Positions 38,381 to 46,218 of a stretch of 64,000 bases of DNA are shown here, one piece after another. The notes below the pieces were generated by a model. It worked only from the letters and a program-made list of their open reading frames with translations. It was not told the DNA's origin and made no database searches. The position numbers and the translations under genes were made by a program. The stretch's first letter is position 1, and every line of letters begins with the position of its first letter. This DNA comes from Lacisediminimonas profundi (GTDB taxonomy: Bacteria > Pseudomonadota > Gammaproteobacteria > Burkholderiales > Burkholderiaceae_D), in NCBI RefSeq assembly GCF_008831265.1, contig NZ_VTTH01000004.1:1-64000 (forward strand), read 5' to 3'.

Positions 38381-39529
38381 TTATTTCGCTTCGGTCCAGA
38401 CGCCTTTGCGCGCTTCGAGCATGCGCAGTGACCACATGTCGAGCCCCATGTGATCGGTTGCGCTCATGTTGACCTCGCCGCCGGTGCCAATGAACTTCCT
38501 GGTCCCTTCGATCTGGTCGCGCACCTTGGCCTTGTCGGTCGTGCCGGCACGCTTGATCGCTTCAATCACGATGAAGAAATTGTCGTAGGCCTGGCCGCCG
38601 AACATGGACACGCTTTCCTTCCAGCGCTCGGTATAGGCCTTCGAATAGGCGCTCACCACCGCCTTTTGCGGATCGCTGGCCGGCAGCGAGGCGCCGATCA
38701 TCAGCGCCGGCGCCAGCGCGCGCACGCCTTCGGATGCCGGACCCGCCAGCTTGAGGAATTCATCCGAGCCTACGCCATGCGCGTGGTACACCGGCAGGTT
38801 GATGCCGAGCTGTTTGATGTTCTTGGTCACGATTGCCGGACCCTGGCCGAAGCCGAACACGAAGATCGCCTGTACGCCCGGCGTGTTGCGGATCTTGGTC
38901 AGCTGCGGGCTCATGTCGGTGTCCTTGGGACCGTAGGTCTCGTTTGCAGCCAGCGTGATGCCGTATTTGGCCACAACCGATTCGGTCTGCGTTTTGCCCG
39001 ACTGTCCGAAGCCTGCGGTGTCGGACAGCAGTGCAATACGGGTCAGGCCGCGCTTCTTGAGGTCTGCCAGCACGCGTTCGGCGGCAATGCGGTCAGTGGT
39101 CGATGCCTTGAACACCCACTTCTTGACCGGCTCGACCACAACCACTGCGCCGGCCAGGGACATGAAGGGAATACCCGCCTTCTCGACCAGGGGGGCCATC
39201 GACATGGTCGAACCGGTGGTCGATCCGCCGACGATGAAATCGACCTTGTCGTCGTCAATCAGGCGTTTGACGAAGGAATTTGCCTTGTTGGCATCGGTGC
39301 CGTCGTCGTAGTGCACCAGTTGCAGTGGACGACCGAGAACGCCGCCCTTCTTGTTGAGCTCTTCCACATACATCTGAAGCGTCTTCAGTTCAGGGTCGCC
39401 GAGGAAGGCGGCCGGACCGGTCACGGACAGCACCGAGCCGACCTTGATCGGATCGGCGGCCAGGCCAGAACTGGCAACACCAATGGTCAGCGCGACGCCG
39501 ACTAACGCTTTCTTCAGCAAACCTTGCAT
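38381..39529 (-). CDS. LIV-type ABC transporter substrate-binding protein, second system
   Basis: About 382-residue periplasmic receptor with a signal peptide (LLKKALVGVALTIGVASSGLA) and mature start PIKVGSVLSVTGPAAFLGDP. AGGGAG lies seven bases before the ATG at 39529, which I prefer to the ATG at 39535. First gene of the - strand operon binding protein-livH-livM-livG-livF. Its promoter region is shared with the divergent flavin reductase gene. Ligand unknown, but likely the substrate of the divergent monooxygenase set. Confidence 0.9.
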   Translation of the reverse strand: MQGLLKKALVGVALTIGVASSGLAADPIKVGSVLSVTGPAAFLGDPELKTLQMYVEELNKKGGVLGRPLQLVHYDDGTDANKANSFVKRLIDDDKVDFIVGGSTTGSTMSMAPLVEKAGIPFMSLAGAVVVVEPVKKWVFKASTTDRIAAERVLADLKKRGLTRIALLSDTAGFGQSGKTQTESVVAKYGITLAANETYGPKDTDMSPQLTKIRNTPGVQAIFVFGFGQGPAIVTKNIKQLGINLPVYHAHGVGSDEFLKLAGPASEGVRALAPALMIGASLPASDPQKAVVSAYSKAYTERWKESVSMFGGQAYDNFFIVIEAIKRAGTTDKAKVRDQIEGTRKFIGTGGEVNMSATDHMGLDMWSLRMLEARKGVWTEAK

Positions 39530-39677
39530 GTGCATACTCCCTGATTGAATGTCTCTTTGATTTTCGCTTCGAACGCAAGGCCATTGCCGAGCAAAAGCCG
39601 TGCCCTGTTCATGCCATGTCGCCGCGGTGACGGTGTCGTGACAACGGTATGACGAATTTAGGGATGCGCTCGGGACA

Positions 39678-39697
39678 TGTCTGTATAAGCTTATACA
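39678..39697. promoter_or_regulatory. Candidate Crp/Fnr-type operator 1 (GTA-N8-TAC)
   Basis: Contains the perfect 16-base palindrome TGTATAAGCTTATACA (39682-39697), equal to GTA-N8-TAC. It lies between the divergent binding-protein and flavin reductase genes, the 310-base gap 39530-39839, which otherwise shows no gene. Confidence 0.6.
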
Positions 39698-39760
39698 AAA
39701 TCGGCCCTCCTCCATTAATTTAGGCGTTGCGACCTCCGCAGTTGACGACTGATCGCATCC

Positions 39761-39780
39761 GGTATCAATCGATACAGACA
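39761..39780. promoter_or_regulatory. Candidate Crp/Fnr-type operator 2 (GTA-N8-TAC)
   Basis: On the - strand TGTCTGTAT-N7-ATACC shares 14 of 20 bases with operator 1, including TGTCTGTAT and GTA-N8-TAC, in opposite orientation. Centres of the two sites are 79 bases apart. Confidence 0.5.
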
Positions 39781-39839
39781 TCCCGCCCCGGGGTGCCCTA
39801 GAGTTGACGCAAATCCGGAACATCAATCTTGGAGGCGTC

Positions 39840-40322
39840 ATGTCAACCCCGCAACAACGATTTCGCACCCTCATGGGGCGCTTCGTCACGGGCGTCACGG
39901 TGATCGCGGCGCAGGCCGAAGACGGTGTGGCGGCAATGACTGCCAATGCGGTTACTGCGGTGAGCCTGGACCCGCTGTTGCTGCTGGTGTGCGTGCGCAA
40001 CGAGAGCCGGATGCTGCCGCTGTTGCTCGGGCAAGGCGGGTTTTCCGTCAACGTGCTGGCGGCCGGACAGGACAGCATTTCCCGCTACTACGGCGGCCGG
40101 CCGCAATGCGAGTGTCCAGCGACCTGGATGCCGAGCCAGTCCGGGGCGCCGACGCTGGCCGGCGCAAATGCATCCTTCATCTGCCGGATCGAATCGTCAC
40201 ACCGCGTCGGCGATCACACCGTGGTCTATGGCGCGGTAGTTGAAATGGTGGCCGCCGACCCGGTTGCCCCCGCCCTGGTCTACGCCGCTGGCAAATACAG
40301 CGACCTGCCATTGGCCGCCTGA
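39840..40322 (+). CDS. Flavin reductase (HpaC-like)
   Basis: 160-residue NAD(P)H:flavin oxidoreductase of the HpaC/RutF family. It has FRTLMGRFVTGVTVIAA at the start, TANAVTAVSLDPLLLLVCV, and the FSVNVLA segment that binds flavin. GGAGG is four bases before the ATG. It supplies reduced FMN or FAD to the monooxygenase encoded 70 bases downstream, a two-component pair. Confidence 0.88.
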   Translation: MSTPQQRFRTLMGRFVTGVTVIAAQAEDGVAAMTANAVTAVSLDPLLLLVCVRNESRMLPLLLGQGGFSVNVLAAGQDSISRYYGGRPQCECPATWMPSQSGAPTLAGANASFICRIESSHRVGDHTVVYGAVVEMVAADPVAPALVYAAGKYSDLPLAA

Positions 40323-40392
40323 GCCCGCACTGGACAGCACACCTTTACCCTGAACCCGATCGACGACTTGAAACGAAGACAGCAAGGAATCA

Positions 40393-41595
40393 ATGAACCA
40401 AGCATCCGCCCCGGTCATCCCCAGCGCCGATGACCTCATCGCCTCCGCCCGTGAGCTCATTCCGCTTCTGAAAGAGCTGGGCTCGCGCCACGACACCGAC
40501 AAGCGCATTTCCGACGAGGTCGCGCGTCGCTTGCGCGAGGCAGGTTTCTTCCGTATTTGCCAGTCGGTAGAAAATGGCGGCTACGGCATGCGTCCATCGG
40601 TACTATGGCGCGTGACTCGCGAGATTGCCCGCGGCGACAGCGCCACCGCCTGGATACTCAGCCTGGCGGGCCTGCACCCGTGGCTGGCCGGTATGTTTCC
40701 CGCACGTGCGCAAGATGACGTGTTTGCCGGTGGCCGCGATGCGGTCGTGATCGCACTGACCGGGAATGTCGGGCGCGGTGTTGAAGCCACGCTCGAAGGC
40801 GACCACTACTGCCTGAACGGCAAGTGGACCTACGCCTCGGGCATCGATGTCGCCGACTGGGCCGCGACGCTGGTCGACGTGCCGACCGCAGACGGCGCGC
40901 GCGAACTGCGGCTGCTGCTGGTGCCGAAATCCAGTTTCAGGATCGACCATGACAGCTGGAACGTGTTCGGGATGCAAGGCACCGGCAGCAAGGATGTCTA
41001 CCTGACGAATGAGCGCGTGCCGGCATATCGCAGCCTGAATTGGCTGGACTTGCAGCGCGGCGTGGTGCCGGGCGCCGAGCGCAACCAGGGGCCCATGTAC
41101 CGGATTCCCCATACCAGCCTGTTCGTGATGTCGGTTTCTGCCGCGATCGTGGCGGTGGCGTCGGGCATGCTCGACATCTACGTCGACACCATGCGCAAGC
41201 GGATCCCGGCCGGACTCAATGCGCCGCAGACCGAAGACCGCTTCTCGCTCGCCGAACTGGGCAAGGCCGCCAGCCGCATCGACATGGCATTCAACTTGCT
41301 CATGCATGATGTCGACGAGATGTGGGACCAGGCCGAGGCCCGCCGCGGCTTCACGATCGAGCAACGCACGCTGTATCGCACCAACGGCACCACCATTTGC
41401 GATACCGCACTGGAAGCCGCCGGTGACCTGGTCCGCAATCTTGGCGGCAGCCTGCTGCCGCGCGGGCCGGTCGAGCGTTACTTTCGCGACTTGCACAGCA
41501 TGGCATCGCACTTCCTGATGCAGGCCAATCCAGCAGCCGAGTTGCTCGGTCGGGCCTTGCTCGGCCAGCCACTGCCGCCGAATGCCCGCGTCTAG
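40393..41595 (+). CDS. Flavin-dependent monooxygenase, acyl-CoA dehydrogenase fold (HpaB-C2/HsaA-like)
   Basis: 400-residue protein of the acyl-CoA dehydrogenase fold. The N-terminal helical part and the mid-section GKWTYASGIDVADWAATLV are those of two-component flavin monooxygenases that use diffusing reduced flavin (group D), not CoA esters. Its reductase partner is just upstream. The substrate is probably aromatic or N-heterocyclic; the neighbours (RidA, amidase) favour an N-containing ring. IacA-type indoleacetate oxygenases and DszC-type sulfur oxygenases are relatives that cannot be excluded. Confidence 0.8.
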   Translation: MNQASAPVIPSADDLIASARELIPLLKELGSRHDTDKRISDEVARRLREAGFFRICQSVENGGYGMRPSVLWRVTREIARGDSATAWILSLAGLHPWLAGMFPARAQDDVFAGGRDAVVIALTGNVGRGVEATLEGDHYCLNGKWTYASGIDVADWAATLVDVPTADGARELRLLLVPKSSFRIDHDSWNVFGMQGTGSKDVYLTNERVPAYRSLNWLDLQRGVVPGAERNQGPMYRIPHTSLFVMSVSAAIVAVASGMLDIYVDTMRKRIPAGLNAPQTEDRFSLAELGKAASRIDMAFNLLMHDVDEMWDQAEARRGFTIEQRTLYRTNGTTICDTALEAAGDLVRNLGGSLLPRGPVERYFRDLHSMASHFLMQANPAAELLGRALLGQPLPPNARV

Positions 41596-41655
41596 CTTTT
41601 TCTTATATCCTTAACCCGTCCACCCCAAGCAAGCAACATTACAAGGAATCAAAAC

Positions 41656-42066
41656 ATGAGCCGTATCGAGCGCCTGCGTCTGCCCGAAGATGACCCCACT
41701 TTCGGTGGCAACAAGGTCTTTGACCTGTTCAAGTACTCGCCTGCCGTCAAGGCCAACGGCCTGGTATTCATCGCCGGGCAGGTAGGCATCCTTCCGGATG
41801 GCACCATCCCCGACAGCGCAGAGGAGCAGATCCGTGCCGCATTTACCCGTCTCGGCGCGATTCTCAAGCATGAAGGCCTGGGTTTCGAAGACCTGGTGGA
41901 ACTGGTTTCCTACCACGTCGGCGTCGGCGAGCAGCTGACCACGTTCCGCGAGGTCAAGGATGAGTTCATCACCAGCGACTTCCCGGCTTGGACCATCCTC
42001 GGCGTGCCATCGCTTGCACGTCCCAACATGGTCATCGAAATCAAGGCTGTCGCCGCGGCCAGGTAG
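41656..42066 (+). CDS. RidA/YjgF-family protein
   Basis: 136-residue trimeric deaminase-type protein that hydrolyses reactive enamines and imines. The signature region is LARPNMVIEIKAVAAAR, with the arginine that binds the substrate carboxylate. The Pro-rich start VFDLFKYSPAVKANGLVFIAGQVG is typical. In a pathway locus, members of this family (RutC) act on unstable N-containing intermediates, which fits here. Confidence 0.88.
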   Translation: MSRIERLRLPEDDPTFGGNKVFDLFKYSPAVKANGLVFIAGQVGILPDGTIPDSAEEQIRAAFTRLGAILKHEGLGFEDLVELVSYHVGVGEQLTTFREVKDEFITSDFPAWTILGVPSLARPNMVIEIKAVAAAR

Positions 42067-42089
42067 ACCGGCCTCATCTCTCATCTGCC

Positions 42090-42779
42090 ATGGCCCACGA
42101 CGCTCTGCCGAAATCCCGTTCCACCGAGACCTGGCGTCTCGACGACAGCGTCGTCGGGCCATTGATCCGGGCCGCGCACCTTGGGGTACGCGGCTCCTAT
42201 CGCAAAGGCGAATTCCTGTATCACCAGGGGCAGCCCGACACGCATTTCTATTTCATGCTGAATGGCCGGGTCCGGATCTCCGTGTTCCAGGAGGACGGCT
42301 CGGAGTTCGTGCTGGAGGTGATGGGGCAATGGGCAGTGTGCGGCGAAGGCGCCGCATTTGACGGCAGCCCGCGTTTTTCATCTGCAGTGGCGCTGGAAAA
42401 CACCGAAGTGCTCGCCTTTGACGCAACCGACATGACGGAAGCTTTTCGCGAGTATCCCGAACTCGCGGTGGCGCTGCTGCGCATCACTGCGATGAAACAA
42501 CGGGTGCTTGGCATCCGTGCCCAGTGCCTGGCCTCGCCCAAGCCGGAGAAGCGGATCGCGGAGCTTCTCAGCCGCTTGGCCGACCTCTACGGCATCAGCA
42601 ATGGCGGCGCCACGGTGATCGGCGTCTCGCTGACCCATGAGCAGATCGCGGCCATGACAGGAACCTCCCGCGTCACGGTGACCCGTACCCTCAAGCGATT
42701 GCGTGATGACGCCATCATCGAGATGAAGGGCAAGCAGTTGCACATACTTGCCCCGGCGCGCCTCATGCATGAAATCTGA
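42090..42779 (+). CDS. Crp/Fnr-family regulator with NtcA-like recognition helix
   Basis: 229-residue regulator. Residues about 30-140 form the cyclic-nucleotide-type beta roll (YRKGEFLYHQGQPDTHFYFM); the C-terminal winged helix has LTHEQIAAMTGTSRVTVTRTLKRLRD. At the three base-contact positions of E. coli CRP (R180, E181, R185) it has R, V, R. No Fnr-type cysteine cluster is seen, so it is not an oxygen sensor of that kind. It probably controls the divergent transporter and oxygenase promoters through the GTA-N8-TAC palindromes. ATG at 42090 has only a weak ribosome site. Confidence 0.86.
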   Translation: MAHDALPKSRSTETWRLDDSVVGPLIRAAHLGVRGSYRKGEFLYHQGQPDTHFYFMLNGRVRISVFQEDGSEFVLEVMGQWAVCGEGAAFDGSPRFSSAVALENTEVLAFDATDMTEAFREYPELAVALLRITAMKQRVLGIRAQCLASPKPEKRIAELLSRLADLYGISNGGATVIGVSLTHEQIAAMTGTSRVTVTRTLKRLRDDAIIEMKGKQLHILAPARLMHEI

Positions 42780-42792
42780 ACGACCCGAACCC

Positions 42793-44193
42793 ATGGGCGC
42801 CATGATCCACCAGCAATCCTTCGCTGCCCTGCGGCGGCAATATGAACGCGGCGAATTGTCGCCGGTGGAGGTGGCCGCCTCGGCGCTGGCGCATGCCGAG
42901 CGCATTGCCGGGCCGACCAACGCTTTCGCGCTGCTTGATGCCGAGCGCGCGATGGCCGCAGCCAGGCTCGCCGAACAGCGCTGGCATGAAGGCCGTGCGC
43001 TGGGCGCGCTCGATGGCATGCCGTTTACGGTCAAGGAGTTTGCGGCAGTCGGGGGATGGCCGACGCGGCGCGGCTCGCTGGTGACACCTGCCGATCCGGC
43101 ATTGAAGAGCACGGTGTTCGTTGCGAGACTGGAAGCTGCCGGCGCCGTCCTGCTCGGCAAGACACGGGCGCCGGAATTCAACTGGAAGGGCGTGACCGAT
43201 AGTCCCGGCTACGGCATTACCCGTAACCCCTGGAACCTCGCCCTTACGCCGGGCGGCAGCAGTGGCGGCTGTGCTGCGGCCGTCGCCGCCGGTGTGGTGC
43301 GCGTCTCCTTCGGCAGTGATGCCGGCGGTTCGGTGCGCATTCCGGCGGCATTTACTGGCATCCTTGGACTCAAGCCCACCTTCGGCCTGATCCCGCTGGT
43401 GCCGCTTCCCAGCCATTTTTCCGCAACTGCCCATGTCGGCCCGCTCGCCGTGGATAGTGGGGACATGATGGAAGCGATGGATATCGTCGCCGGCCCGACC
43501 GCGGCGGACTGGACCTCCGGCGGCGAGAGCACCGAAGCGCGGGCTGAATCGATGCGGCCCATCGAGAGCTTGCGTGTCGGCATTCTCGATGCATCATCCT
43601 GGCGCGACGAGTCGATTCCTGCGGTCGGCTCGGCGATGGACGCAGTAATGGCGGCCATGAGTTCCAGCGGCATGCAGCAGCGTGAAATGGCCTTCGACAT
43701 CCATGGCGCTTCCGATGTCGGACGTCGTCTCTACCAGATCGCCTGCGCGCAAACCGTTCGCGGCATCGATCCCGGCCTTCACCCGCAACTTGACCCGGGA
43801 TTGGTCGACTGCGCCAGGGCCGCCAGCCAGATTGACCTGCAGGATTATTTCAGTTTGATGCAACAGCGCGATGCCCATGCAGCAGCACTGGCGACGCTGT
43901 TCGAGACGGTTGATGTATTGATGTTACCGACCTTGCCGATCACTGCCTTTGGGGCCGGCCGGAATGTGCCTGAGGGATGGGGCGATCCGGACTGGTTCTC
44001 ATGGAATCCATATACGCCGGCCTTCAACGCACTGCATGCGCCTGCGCTGACTTATCCGGTCTGGACTGCGGGAGCGGAGTTGCCGGTCGGCATCCAGTTG
44101 GTTACCCGGAAATACCATGACCGCAGGCTCATGCGCATTGCCGCATGGCTGCAGGAGCGGTTTCCGGTGCGGATGTCGCCGTTGGCCGGATAA
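42793..44193 (+). CDS. Amidase (amidase signature family)
   Basis: About 466-residue amidase. The Ser-cisSer-Lys triad is visible: Lys in MPFTVKEFAAVG, cis-Ser in TPGGSSGGCAAAVAAG, and the nucleophile region GSDAGGSVRIPA. It hydrolyses a carboxamide. Two upstream in-frame ATGs exist (42769 overlaps the regulator stop). It lies after the RidA and regulator genes and is likely the hydrolytic step of the same pathway; GatA-like transamidosome function is unlikely here. Confidence 0.85.
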   Translation: MGAMIHQQSFAALRRQYERGELSPVEVAASALAHAERIAGPTNAFALLDAERAMAAARLAEQRWHEGRALGALDGMPFTVKEFAAVGGWPTRRGSLVTPADPALKSTVFVARLEAAGAVLLGKTRAPEFNWKGVTDSPGYGITRNPWNLALTPGGSSGGCAAAVAAGVVRVSFGSDAGGSVRIPAAFTGILGLKPTFGLIPLVPLPSHFSATAHVGPLAVDSGDMMEAMDIVAGPTAADWTSGGESTEARAESMRPIESLRVGILDASSWRDESIPAVGSAMDAVMAAMSSSGMQQREMAFDIHGASDVGRRLYQIACAQTVRGIDPGLHPQLDPGLVDCARAASQIDLQDYFSLMQQRDAHAAALATLFETVDVLMLPTLPITAFGAGRNVPEGWGDPDWFSWNPYTPAFNALHAPALTYPVWTAGAELPVGIQLVTRKYHDRRLMRIAAWLQERFPVRMSPLAG

Positions 44194-44213
44194 GATCAAC
44201 CGGGTACGATTTA

Positions 44214-45170
44214 CTAGCGCGCGATCGGCGCTGCATCTGCGGAGAGACATGCGCAGACAGCCCCGGCGATCACAAGCAGCATTGCAACGCGTTCCCGCAT
44301 TGGCGTTTCCTCGTTCAGGATGCGACGGGAGACGAAGTAGCTGAACACGACTTCAACCATTCCAAGCAATCGCACGTCCGCCGCGGGCCTGAGCACATAG
44401 CCAAAGAACCAGCACAAGGATGCGAATGCCCCAGCGGAGCCGGTGGCCAACGCCAGTTGGCGAGAGGCGAAGACCGCCCGCAATGCAGCAGGCGAACGAA
44501 CTGCCATCCAGCCCCCCATGGTGACGGACTGCACCAGTTGAGCGAGCAAGACGCTCCAGCATGCGGTAGCCAGGGGAGATACGCCTGAATCAAGCAACTC
44601 AAGCCCTGCAATCCGGTAGCCGACAGCGGCGATTGCATAACAAGCCCCTGTCCCCAAGCCGAAAGCGGCCGTGATGGCCGCAGATTGTCGTGCCTGCAGG
44701 CCTGCCATCGTCGTCGCTTTGGCGCGCGCTGACAGTAACAGCACGCCCAGCAGCGCCAGCATGATGCCGATTGCGCTCAAGCGCCCTGGCATCTCGCTCA
44801 GGAATAGCGTCGAAAACACTGCGATTTGCAGGATTTCTGTCTTCGAGTAGGTTACGGCGACGACGAAATTTCCGCGCATCATGCCTGCAGTAAGGAGAGC
44901 ACTTCCCCCGGCGTGACCAAGCGCCGCCACCAGCAACCAGGCGGCGTATTTCAGGCTGAAAACATTTGCTGTCGTGACTGCCGCAGATCCGAACTGGATG
45001 GCAATGACTGCAGCAAGTGCAAACGGCATGCCGTACAGGAAACGCGCCAGTGAGGCGCCGACAGGCCCGGCCTGGTCGGCCAGTGAGCGCTGTGCGGTGT
45101 TGCGTATGGTCTGCATCAATGCCGCAAGCAGCACCACCGGAATCCAGAGCCATGTGGGTAGTTCGTTCAT
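44214..45170 (-). CDS. EamA/DMT-family transporter
   Basis: About 318-residue membrane protein with ten hydrophobic helices in two EamA halves (RSLADQAGPVGASLARFLYG; RPAADVRLLGMVEVVFSYFV). AGGACCGG is just before the ATG at 45170. It faces the amidase gene from the other strand with stops 21 bases apart. May export a pathway product. Confidence 0.8.
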   Translation of the reverse strand: MNELPTWLWIPVVLLAALMQTIRNTAQRSLADQAGPVGASLARFLYGMPFALAAVIAIQFGSAAVTTANVFSLKYAAWLLVAALGHAGGSALLTAGMMRGNFVVAVTYSKTEILQIAVFSTLFLSEMPGRLSAIGIMLALLGVLLLSARAKATTMAGLQARQSAAITAAFGLGTGACYAIAAVGYRIAGLELLDSGVSPLATACWSVLLAQLVQSVTMGGWMAVRSPAALRAVFASRQLALATGSAGAFASLCWFFGYVLRPAADVRLLGMVEVVFSYFVSRRILNEETPMRERVAMLLVIAGAVCACLSADAAPIAR

Positions 45171-45266
45171 CCGGTCCTGATTACATCCCCGCAAGAAATC
45201 TTGAGCGAGGCCGATCGAGCGGCATTTCGGCAAGCGCTGCGATCAGTCCTCATCCGCGCTCGGGCT

Positions 45267-46064
45267 TCAGCCGCGATTGACGCGAAATTTCCGGAAATCC
45301 GGCTTGCGCTTCTCGATGAAGGCGGTGACGCCTTCCATGTTTTCGGTGTTGCCGTAGATCGATGCAAGGAGCTCGGCGGTCGGGAAGTAAGAGCTGTAGA
45401 ACTCCTGGTCCGATCCGGCATTGAGTGCAAGCTTGGCGATGCGCACGCTCTGCGGACTCTTGTCCAATATGTCCTGGCACAGCGCGGCCACCGTGGCATC
45501 CAGGTCTTCAGCTTTGACCACCTCGTTGATCAGGCCCATGTCCAATGCCTGTTGCGCTGTGTACTGGCGGCAGGTGAAGAGCATTTCGCGCGCCTTGCGT
45601 TCACCCACGTAGCGGGCGAGCAACTGGCATGCTCCCCAGATCGGGACACTGCCTACGCGCGGGCCAGTTTGTCCGAATTTCGCGTCCTCGCTGGCAATCG
45701 TCATGTCGCAGAAGATATTGATTTCATTGCCGCTGCCGACGCAGAAACCGCGGACCTTCGCGATGATGGGCTTGTCCATCATGCGCATTACCGATGACAG
45801 GGCAAACAGCCGGCGCATATGGCGACGGCCGACCTCCGGAACGCGGACTTGCTGATCCTTGATGTCGCCGCCGGAACAGAAAGCCTTGTCGCCGGCTCCG
45901 GTCAGGACAACCACGCCGACCGTCGAATCGTCGGCGGCCATTTGCATCGCCTTGGTGAGTTCGTCGTAGGTGCGCGGCCGCACGGCGTTCCGCACTTCCG
46001 GGCGGTTGATGACGATGGTTGCGATGCCGTCTTCGGCGCTATAGAGGATGTCTTGAAATGTCAT
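45267..46064 (-). CDS. Crotonase-family CoA enzyme (MenB/BadI-like scaffold, altered site)
   Basis: 265-residue crotonase, closest in pattern to MenB and BadI (FGQTGPRVGS; ARYVGERKAREMLF; EKRKPDFRKF). The oxyanion-hole stretch FCSGGDIK is present. The catalytic aspartate of MenB/BadI (GSxD) is proline here (GSVPIWGAC, one residue shorter), while a hydratase-type glutamate is kept in GSGNEINIF. So ring-cleaving hydrolase or DHNA-CoA synthase activity is doubtful; hydratase or isomerase-like chemistry is more likely. AGGAGAG precedes the ATG. Confidence 0.8.
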   Translation of the reverse strand: MTFQDILYSAEDGIATIVINRPEVRNAVRPRTYDELTKAMQMAADDSTVGVVVLTGAGDKAFCSGGDIKDQQVRVPEVGRRHMRRLFALSSVMRMMDKPIIAKVRGFCVGSGNEINIFCDMTIASEDAKFGQTGPRVGSVPIWGACQLLARYVGERKAREMLFTCRQYTAQQALDMGLINEVVKAEDLDATVAALCQDILDKSPQSVRIAKLALNAGSDQEFYSSYFPTAELLASIYGNTENMEGVTAFIEKRKPDFRKFRVNRG

Positions 46065-46126
46065 ATGTCTCTCCTGGTGCCGCAAGTCCCGGCTTCCGGG
46101 ACGATTGGTTTCATTTGATGGATCAG

Positions 46127-46143
46127 GTTCCGATTAATGGAAT
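46127..46143. promoter_or_regulatory. Candidate IclR-type operator A
   Basis: GTTCCGATTAATGGAAT fits RTTCC-N7-RGAAT and lies 63 bases before the crotonase start. A second copy sits in the CoA transferase/hydrolase divergent promoter. Confidence 0.45.
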
Positions 46144-46218
46144 CTGGAAGTGTAGTGTTTTCGGGCCAGGAATGTCCAGCGCAGATATGCATTCGCGGTA
46201 TCCGGCCCCGCCCTGCAT

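Noticed and set aside
45267-46064. Naming the crotonase BadI or MenB
   Set aside because: The catalytic aspartate of both families is absent, so the specific name would be unsupported.
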